This document shows, piece by piece, positions 8,035-12,035 of a stretch of 12,035 nucleotides of DNA. The stretch comes from Bacillota bacterium. Its GTDB lineage: Bacteria; Bacillota; Clostridia; Peptostreptococcales; Anaerovoracaceae. The notes beneath the pieces are model-generated. The model did not search any database and was not told the origin of the DNA. It saw nothing but the letters and a program-made list of their open reading frames with translations. Within the stretch, counting starts at the first letter, position 1; the number at the start of each line of letters is the position of its first letter. The stretch lies in assembly GCA_023394035.1 (NCBI GenBank), contig JAEXBK010000052.1, positions 1 through 12,035 on the forward strand. The letters run 5' to 3'. The translations under genes were made by a program, and so were the position numbers.

Positions 8035-8574
8035 ATGGTTCAGTTTCATGCTACTACTATCTGTGCGGTAAAGCGCAGTGAAAATGATATTGCAATAGGC
8101 GGTGATGGACAGGTTACTATGGGCGAATCCGCTATCATGAAAAACGGTGCGAAAAAAGTCAAGAAGATATACGGCGGTAAAGTCCTTACAGGCTTTGCCG
8201 GTTCCGTTGCCGATGCTTTTGCTCTTACAGAAAAATTCGAGAAGAAATTAGAGGAGCACGGCGGCAACCTTAAACGTGCCGCAGTGGATCTTGCACAATT
8301 ATGGAGACAGGATCGCGGCATGAGAAACTTAGAAGCTCTTATGATAGTTGCAGATCGTGACGACCTTCTTGTAATATCGGGAACGGGAGAGGTAATAAGC
8401 CCGGATCAGAGCTTTGTGGCTATAGGATCGGGCGGAAATTACGCTTATGCGGCTGCTAATGCTCTGTTTAATCATACGGAAATGTCGGCGGCCGATATAG
8501 TGAGCGAGTCCCTCAAGATAGCTTCGTCTATCTGCGTATACACAAACGACCGCATATCGGTTGAAAAGCTTTAA
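8035..8574 (+). CDS. hslV: HslV (ClpQ) peptidase subunit of the HslUV protease
   Basis: A 179-residue proteasome-beta-like peptidase that forms the double-hexamer core of the HslUV (ClpQY) ATP-dependent protease. The conserved TTICAV start of the mature chain begins at Thr7, the expected nucleophile, behind a six-residue leader MVQFHA. Other conserved parts are GDGQVT (24-28 region), the KKV lysine near 41 matching the catalytic Lys33 of the E. coli enzyme, GFAGSVADAF (53-62), and IGSGGNYA (130-137). Bacillus ClpQ has Ser at position 2 and is reported to work as an N-terminal serine protease; here position 2 is Val, so leader removal to expose Thr7 is the simplest reading. The start is set by GGAGGT nine bases upstream. 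hslU follows after 11 bases. Confidence 0.96.
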   Translation: MVQFHATTICAVKRSENDIAIGGDGQVTMGESAIMKNGAKKVKKIYGGKVLTGFAGSVADAFALTEKFEKKLEEHGGNLKRAAVDLAQLWRQDRGMRNLEALMIVADRDDLLVISGTGEVISPDQSFVAIGSGGNYAYAAANALFNHTEMSAADIVSESLKIASSICVYTNDRISVEKL

Positions 8575-8585
8575 GGAGGTCAACC

Positions 8586-10010
8586 ATGACAGCAACGGGT
8601 ATTCATTCAATGACACCAAAAGAAATAGTTGCGGAGCTTGACAAATATATTATCGGTCAGGATGACGCAAAAAAAATGGTGGCTATAGCGCTCAGAAACA
8701 GGTACAGAAGATCGCTTCTTTCACCTGAGATGCGCGAGGAAGTGACACCGAAAAATATTTTGATGATAGGACCTACGGGATGCGGTAAGACGGAGATCGC
8801 AAGACGCCTTGCAAAACTCATGGATGCGCCTTTTGTTAAGGTCGAGGCGACGAAGTTCACTGAGGTAGGATATGTGGGACGCGATGTTGATTCGATGGTC
8901 AGAGATCTTGCCGAAGCCTCAATCAGAATAACGAAGAAATCAAAGCTCAAGGAAAAATATGAGGTGGCTGATCAGCTCGCCGAAGAAAAAATAATCGAGG
9001 CTATAATACCGGGAAAGAAAAAACCTTCCAATCAGCAGCCTAAGAACCCGTTTGAATTTTTGCTCGGAAGCGGGTATCCGCAGGGAAATCAAAACCAGCA
9101 GAATGTGTCTAAGGATGAACGCAGCGAAAGCGACATTGAGATGGCTCGCGAGCAGGTGAGACAGCAGCTTCGCCAGGGGCTTCTTGAAGAGCAGTTTATC
9201 GAAATTGAAGTGACCGATGCCCCTAAAGGAAATCAGCTCGACATGAGTAACGAAGGCATGAGCATTGCAATCGGAAACATTTTCGGCGATATGATGCCTC
9301 AGAAGACTAAGAAGAGAAGAGTCAGAGTCAGCGAGGCCAGAAAGATACTCAGAGAGCAGGAAGCTCAGAATATGATCGATATGGATCAGGTTACAGATGA
9401 GGCTATTTCAAATGCTGAGCAGAACGGCATCATTTTTATAGATGAGATAGATAAGATCGCTTCGGGCTCCGGATACAAAAGCGGCGCAGATGTGTCACGC
9501 GAAGGTGTTCAGCGCGATATACTTCCTATCGTCGAAGGCAGCGTGGTAAATACAAAGTACGGACCTCTTAAGACGGATCATATTCTCTTTATCGGAGCGG
9601 GAGCTTTCCATATTTCAAAGCCGACTGATCTTATACCTGAGCTTCAGGGACGCTTCCCTATACGCGTAGAGCTTCAAAATCTAACCAAAGAAACATTGCT
9701 TCAGATTTTGACGGTTCCTGAAAATGCTATAATTAAACAAAACCAGGCGATGCTTGCTACAGAAAAAATAAATTTAGAATTTTCAGAAGAAGCTATTGAC
9801 GAAATTGCAGAAATGGCGTATCTTATGAATGAACAGACTGAAAATATAGGGGCTCGCAGACTTTATACCATAATGGAGAGATTGCTCTCGGATATCTCAT
9901 ATGAGATACCCGAAACTAACGGAGAGCCTCTAATAATCGATCGGGAATATGTCAGAGGAAAATTCAGCGATACTATCGACAAAGACGATGTGGACCGTTT
10001 TATACTCTGA
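8586..10010 (+). CDS. hslU: HslU (ClpY) unfoldase ATPase of the HslUV protease
   Basis: A 474-residue AAA+ unfoldase that recognises, unfolds and feeds substrates into HslV. Features in order: the DKYIIGQ lead-in, Walker A GPTGCGKT (62-69), the pore loop Gly95-Tyr96-Val97-Gly98, a Gln/Asn-rich insertion (I) domain at roughly 105-250, Walker B FIDEID with Asp286-Glu287, then GRFPIRVEL and the NIGARRL sensor-2 region. The protein ends in DRFIL, the kind of C-terminal tail that docks into HslV and switches on the peptidase. An ideal AAGGAGGT site (8573-8580), overlapping the hslV stop, lies 5 bases before the ATG, so the two subunits should be made together. Near 9720-9800 the coding sequence turns AT-rich, where promoter-like and CodY-box-like strings occur. 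Confidence 0.97.
   Translation: MTATGIHSMTPKEIVAELDKYIIGQDDAKKMVAIALRNRYRRSLLSPEMREEVTPKNILMIGPTGCGKTEIARRLAKLMDAPFVKVEATKFTEVGYVGRDVDSMVRDLAEASIRITKKSKLKEKYEVADQLAEEKIIEAIIPGKKKPSNQQPKNPFEFLLGSGYPQGNQNQQNVSKDERSESDIEMAREQVRQQLRQGLLEEQFIEIEVTDAPKGNQLDMSNEGMSIAIGNIFGDMMPQKTKKRRVRVSEARKILREQEAQNMIDMDQVTDEAISNAEQNGIIFIDEIDKIASGSGYKSGADVSREGVQRDILPIVEGSVVNTKYGPLKTDHILFIGAGAFHISKPTDLIPELQGRFPIRVELQNLTKETLLQILTVPENAIIKQNQAMLATEKINLEFSEEAIDEIAEMAYLMNEQTENIGARRLYTIMERLLSDISYEIPETNGEPLIIDREYVRGKFSDTIDKDDVDRFIL
9725..9733 (+). promoter_or_regulatory. Candidate internal promoter for codY inside hslU
   Basis: TGCTATAAT is a perfect extended -10. TTGACG at 9708-9713 lies 14 bases upstream, which is shorter than the usual 16-18. 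It stands about 310 bases before codY in an AT-rich part of the hslU gene. It may be chance within coding sequence. Confidence 0.35.
9778..9792 (+). promoter_or_regulatory. CodY-box-like site inside hslU
   Basis: AATTTTCAGAAGAAG matches the CodY consensus AATTTTCWGAAAATT at 12 of 15 positions, with the left half intact. It lies roughly 40-50 bases downstream of the start point expected from the promoter-like string at 9725-9733, a position suited to roadblock control of codY. The bases also encode LEFSEEA, so chance is possible. Confidence 0.3.
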
Positions 10011-10039
10011 TGGCAGAAGAATGAGAAGGGCAGGAAAAG

Positions 10040-10822
10040 ATGATGAATGATGAATTGCTAACAAGAATAAGGAAGATGAATTGGGTGCTTTCAGAAAGCG
10101 CAAGCGGGTATGTTTCCTTCGATGATCTTTGCAAAATATTATATGATATGCTTGAGGCAAATGTCTATATCATGAACAGACGCGGCAAGGTGCTTGCAGC
10201 GAGCTTTGATGAAGGCGAAGAAGCGCCTCTTACATACAACAAGAGCGAAGGCAGACTCGAAATAGCAAGACAGTACAACGACAAATATCTTCAGATTCAC
10301 GAAACTCACGCCAACATCACTATCGAAGAAATAAGATCAATTTATGGAGAAGAGTACACACTCTCAAATAAGCATCACACTATAGTGCCTGTAATATTTG
10401 GCGGTAAGAGGGTTGCAACTCTTATATTTGCAAGAGCGGATAAGGAATTTACGCCTGCAGATATTGCAATTTGCGAATACGGTGCAACGGTAGTAGGAAT
10501 TGAAGTTACAAGAGGAATAGCTCTTGAAGAGGAAGAGGATACGAGACATAGAAACGCCGTATCGGTAGCTCTTGAAACTTTATCATATTCGGAGCTTGAG
10601 GCTGTTATCAAGATATTTGCTGAGCTTGACGGAGACGAAGGTCTTCTTGTAGCAAGCAAGATAGCAGATAAGTCGGGAATAACACGTTCCGTAATAGTTA
10701 ATGCTTTGAGAAAGCTCGAGAGTGCGGGAGTTATCGAATCGAGATCTCTCGGAATGAAGGGAACAAGAATTAAGATAATCAATGAGTTCCTTCGTGAGGA
10801 GATTGACAAGGTTCAAATCTGA
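10040..10822 (+). CDS. codY: GTP-sensing pleiotropic repressor CodY
   Basis: A 260-residue CodY, the Bacillota regulator that represses nutrient-uptake, amino-acid and often virulence genes when branched-chain amino acids and GTP are plentiful. The N-terminal GAF-type domain (about 1-160) contains the RRGK turn, HTIVPVIFGG and the EYGATVVG helix. The C-terminal winged helix (about 200-250) is almost invariant, including SKIADKSGITRSVIV and the SAGVIESRSLGMKGT stretch, so DNA recognition should match the standard CodY box. The ligand-binding loops look more divergent than the DNA-binding part. Two adjacent ATGs (10040 and 10043) are both possible; AGGA at 10032-10035 favours the second by spacing, which would give 259 residues. 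The gene follows hslU by 29 bases, the conserved Bacillota order. Confidence 0.96.
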   Translation: MMNDELLTRIRKMNWVLSESASGYVSFDDLCKILYDMLEANVYIMNRRGKVLAASFDEGEEAPLTYNKSEGRLEIARQYNDKYLQIHETHANITIEEIRSIYGEEYTLSNKHHTIVPVIFGGKRVATLIFARADKEFTPADIAICEYGATVVGIEVTRGIALEEEEDTRHRNAVSVALETLSYSELEAVIKIFAELDGDEGLLVASKIADKSGITRSVIVNALRKLESAGVIESRSLGMKGTRIKIINEFLREEIDKVQI

Positions 10823-10832
10823 TAGATGTAAT
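10803..10832 (+). promoter_or_regulatory. Candidate yigZ promoter over the codY 3' end
   Basis: TTGACA (10803-10808) and TGTAAT (10827-10832, five of six consensus bases) are 18 bases apart. The start point would fall near 10839, inside the left arm of the codY terminator, so RNAs from here could not form the full hairpin and might run on into yigZ. The -35 overlaps the last codons of codY. Confidence 0.4.
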
Positions 10833-10836
10833 ATGA

Positions 10837-10865
10837 CCGCGTTTTCACGAGGAAACGCGGTTTTT
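10837..10865 (+). terminator. Intrinsic terminator of the yraN-codY unit
   Basis: A 10-bp stem (CCGCGTTTTC with GGAAACGCGG, one T-G pair) closes an ACGA tetraloop at 10837-10860 and is followed by TTTTT and, after CG, a second T run. It lies 14 bases after the codY stop. Confidence 0.93.
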
Positions 10866-10943
10866 CGTTTTTTATGAGGAATTTTACCCGCTGCCGGAGC
10901 AAAAATCGCTTATATCTTTACTTATGGCGCTGAGAGATGGTAT

Positions 10944-11582
10944 ATGGACGTACTTTACAGAACAATCAAAGAAAGAGTCAGAAACGAATTTTTCATCGAA
11001 AAATCGAGATTTATAACAACGATCGCTCCTGCTTCTTCGCGTGCCGAAGCGGAGGCGTTTTTTCGTGAAATAAAAGAAGAATTCAAAGATGCTACGCATA
11101 ATGTACCTGCCTTTGTTTTAGCAGGGAATCCGGTCGAAAAATGGTGCTCAGATGCTGGTGAACCTCTAGGCACGGCGGGGATACCTTTGCTGATGGCGCT
11201 TGAAGGTGCTCCGCTTCAGAATGTGGCGGCTGTTGCAACGAGATATTTCGGCGGCATTAAGCTCGGAACAGGGGGACTGTCAAGAGCATATTCCGCCTGT
11301 GCAAAGGAAGCGATGAAAAATGCAAAAAAATATAACGTGTGCGAGCTTATCGTGTTCAATGCCATCATCGACTACCAGTCATATAACAAAATAAGCAATA
11401 TCAGGACGGATATGAACTTTGAGCAGGAGGCACTGAATTTTACCGATAAGGTCGAGCTTAAGATTAAGACGGCACCTGAGGATGAAGAAGGGATAAAAAG
11501 CCTTATAACCGATATAACATCAGGCACAGCGGTGTTTTCAGATGTGCACACGGAGGCGTCATTTCTGGCATTGAGTGAATAG
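10944..11582 (+). CDS. yigZ: YigZ/IMPACT family protein
   Basis: A 212-residue YigZ (UPF0029/IMPACT) protein. The N-terminal IMPACT domain (about 15-125) shows EKSRF (19-23), DATHN (49-53), SDAGEPLGTAG (69-79) and the TRYFGGIKLGTGGL signature (99-112). The C-terminal DUF1949 domain (about 138-200) has a ferredoxin-like fold, thought to bind RNA or protein. The eukaryotic relative IMPACT dampens Gcn2 signalling; the bacterial role is not settled, although a translation or RNA link is often suggested. The ATG at 10944 has only a weak purine run (GAGAGATGG) ahead of it, but it matches the usual N terminus and no better in-frame start lies upstream. A strong terminator and 120 bases separate it from codY, so it is probably a separate transcription unit. 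Confidence 0.94.
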   Translation: MDVLYRTIKERVRNEFFIEKSRFITTIAPASSRAEAEAFFREIKEEFKDATHNVPAFVLAGNPVEKWCSDAGEPLGTAGIPLLMALEGAPLQNVAAVATRYFGGIKLGTGGLSRAYSACAKEAMKNAKKYNVCELIVFNAIIDYQSYNKISNIRTDMNFEQEALNFTDKVELKIKTAPEDEEGIKSLITDITSGTAVFSDVHTEASFLALSE

Positions 11583-11624
11583 CGAGTAATAATTATAAAT
11601 TTATTGTATTTTAAGCGCTATTTT
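11578..11624 (+). terminator. Possible terminator after yigZ
   Basis: AATAGCG (11578-11584, overlapping the yigZ stop) pairs perfectly with CGCTATT (11616-11622) across a 31-base AT-rich loop that can fold further. The T run is only four long, so termination is likely weak. Confidence 0.35.
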
Positions 11625-11627
11625 GCC

Positions 11628-11656
11628 TTGACACGACTTGCAAAATATGATAAATT
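11628..11656 (+). promoter_or_regulatory. Upstream tRNA-operon promoter (P1)
   Basis: TTGACA (11628-11633), a 17-base spacer and TAAATT (11651-11656) make a near-consensus sigma-A promoter. The predicted start near 11663 gives a leader of about 100 bases before the first tRNA. That leader holds a small hairpin, CGGAA with TTCCG at 11676-11688 around a three-base loop. Confidence 0.7.
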
Positions 11657-11709
11657 CATATAGCTGAATTGCAACCGGAAACGTTCCGACCAGAAAAAAT
11701 AAAAAGGTC

Positions 11710-11738
11710 TTGACAAACCGTACGCAATAATATAAAAT
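11710..11738 (+). promoter_or_regulatory. Proximal tRNA-operon promoter (P2)
   Basis: TTGACA (11710-11715), exactly 17 bases, then TAAAAT (11733-11738). The start point near 11745 lies about 16 bases before the tRNA-Asp 5' end. With P1 it forms a tandem pair, as is common ahead of stable RNA genes. Confidence 0.82.
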
Positions 11739-11760
11739 CTATTAGTGCGTCAACAAATGC

Positions 11761-11837
11761 GGCCAAGTAGTTCAGTTGGTTAGAATGCCAGCCTGTCACG
11801 CTGGAGGTCGACGGTTCGAGCCCGTTCTTGGTCGCCA
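11761..11837 (+). tRNA. tRNA-Asp (GTC)
   Basis: A 77-base tRNA with CCA encoded. The acceptor stem GGCCAAG pairs with CTTGGTC (one G-T), the anticodon stem CCAGC pairs with GCTGG, and the loop carries GTC at 11795-11797. The T-loop GTTCGAG is standard. The discriminator base G73 is the one expected for aspartate. It reads GAC and GAT. Confidence 0.97.
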
Positions 11838-11857
11838 ATTAGTTTGATACTCAATAT

Positions 11858-11932
11858 GCTGGCGTGGCTCAACGGTAGAGCAGCTGATTTGTAATCAGCA
11901 GGTTGGGGGTTCGATTCCCTCCGCCAGCTCCA
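11858..11932 (+). tRNA. tRNA-Thr (TGT)
   Basis: A 75-base tRNA with CCA encoded. The acceptor stem GCTGGCG pairs with CGCCAGC. The anticodon stem GCTGA pairs with TCAGC around the loop TTTGTAA, giving anticodon TGT at 11890-11892. The T-loop is GTTCGAT. The discriminator base is T. It lies 20 bases after tRNA-Asp in the same array. Confidence 0.96.
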
Positions 11933-12010
11933 TTAGAAAATTACATAACATGATATCTTAATAAATCGGTACTCCGGTTGATCAAAGATGTACTAAATTT
12001 GGAAGGTTGT

Positions 12011-12035
12011 CGAGGGATTCCCGAGTGGCCAAAGG
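12011..12035 (+). tRNA. Probable tRNA-Tyr, 5' part only (cut by window edge)
   Basis: The last 25 bases match the 5' acceptor strand and D-arm of a class II tRNA. ATTCCCGAGTGGCCAAAGG, with CCC able to pair with GG(G) across the D loop, is the pattern of bacterial tRNA-Tyr. The anticodon is outside the window, so Tyr is inferred. Counting back from the D-stem puts a C, not the usual G, at position 1. It lies 78 bases after tRNA-Thr; nothing else is recognised in that gap. Confidence 0.65.

Noticed and set aside
10988..11004. Inverted repeat ATTTTTC-ATC-GAAAAAT that resembles a CodY box
   Set aside because: The arm spacing is three bases rather than one, it lies inside yigZ, and it encodes the conserved FFIEKSRF segment, so coding constraint explains it.
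11656..11838. A 60-codon minus-strand open frame
   Set aside because: It is the antisense of tRNA-Asp and its promoter region; the NGLEPSTSSVTGWHS string is a well-known artefact of translating the tRNA complement.
1..12035. Mobile elements, CRISPR repeats, toxin-antitoxin or defence genes
   Set aside because: I looked on both strands and saw no transposase, integrase, regularly spaced repeats or unknown gene pair; every long plus-strand frame belongs to a recognised housekeeping family.

Overview
The window is 12 kb of ordinary chromosomal DNA from a low-to-mid GC anaerobic Bacillota, most likely class Clostridia. Three things point there: an IspH protein fused in frame to ribosomal protein S1-type domains (a clostridial arrangement), a codY gene at the end of a dprA-topA-hslV-hslU cluster (a Bacillota arrangement), and TTGACA-type promoters with strong purine-rich Shine-Dalgarno sites. 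I cannot name the species. All protein genes and tRNAs are on the + strand and packed tightly. No mobile element, CRISPR array, phage gene or toxin-antitoxin pair is visible.

Layout. (1) 1-1409: the 3' two thirds of the ispH-S1 fusion gene, closed by a strong intrinsic terminator. (2) 1498-2930: a two-gene unit of a metallo-beta-lactamase-fold hydrolase and a Cof-type HAD phosphatase, joined by a 4-base ATGA overlap and followed by a hairpin terminator. (3) 3005-10865: a terminator-to-terminator unit that starts at a near-consensus promoter and carries yraN-comM-dprA-topA-hslV-hslU-codY. The first three genes overlap by single bases (TGATG). The unit joins DNA uptake and processing (comM, dprA, yraN), supercoiling control (topA), an ATP-dependent protease (hslUV) and the global nutrient-sensing repressor CodY. 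The trmFO and xerC/codV genes found between topA and hslV in Bacillus are absent; an 85-base gap with a long imperfect hairpin takes their place. (4) 10944-11582: yigZ (IMPACT family), probably with its own promoter overlapping the codY terminator. (5) 11628-12035: two tandem promoters leading into a tRNA array (Asp-GTC, Thr-TGT, then the 5' part of a probable Tyr tRNA cut by the window edge).

I found no unknown biological system. The points most worth checking are: a candidate promoter plus CodY-box-like site inside hslU that could give codY autoregulation; apparent divergence of the CodY ligand pocket beside a nearly invariant DNA-binding helix; an HslV with a six-residue leader before its catalytic threonine and no serine at position 2; the structured topA-hslV gap; and a C where a bacterial tRNA-Tyr normally has G1.
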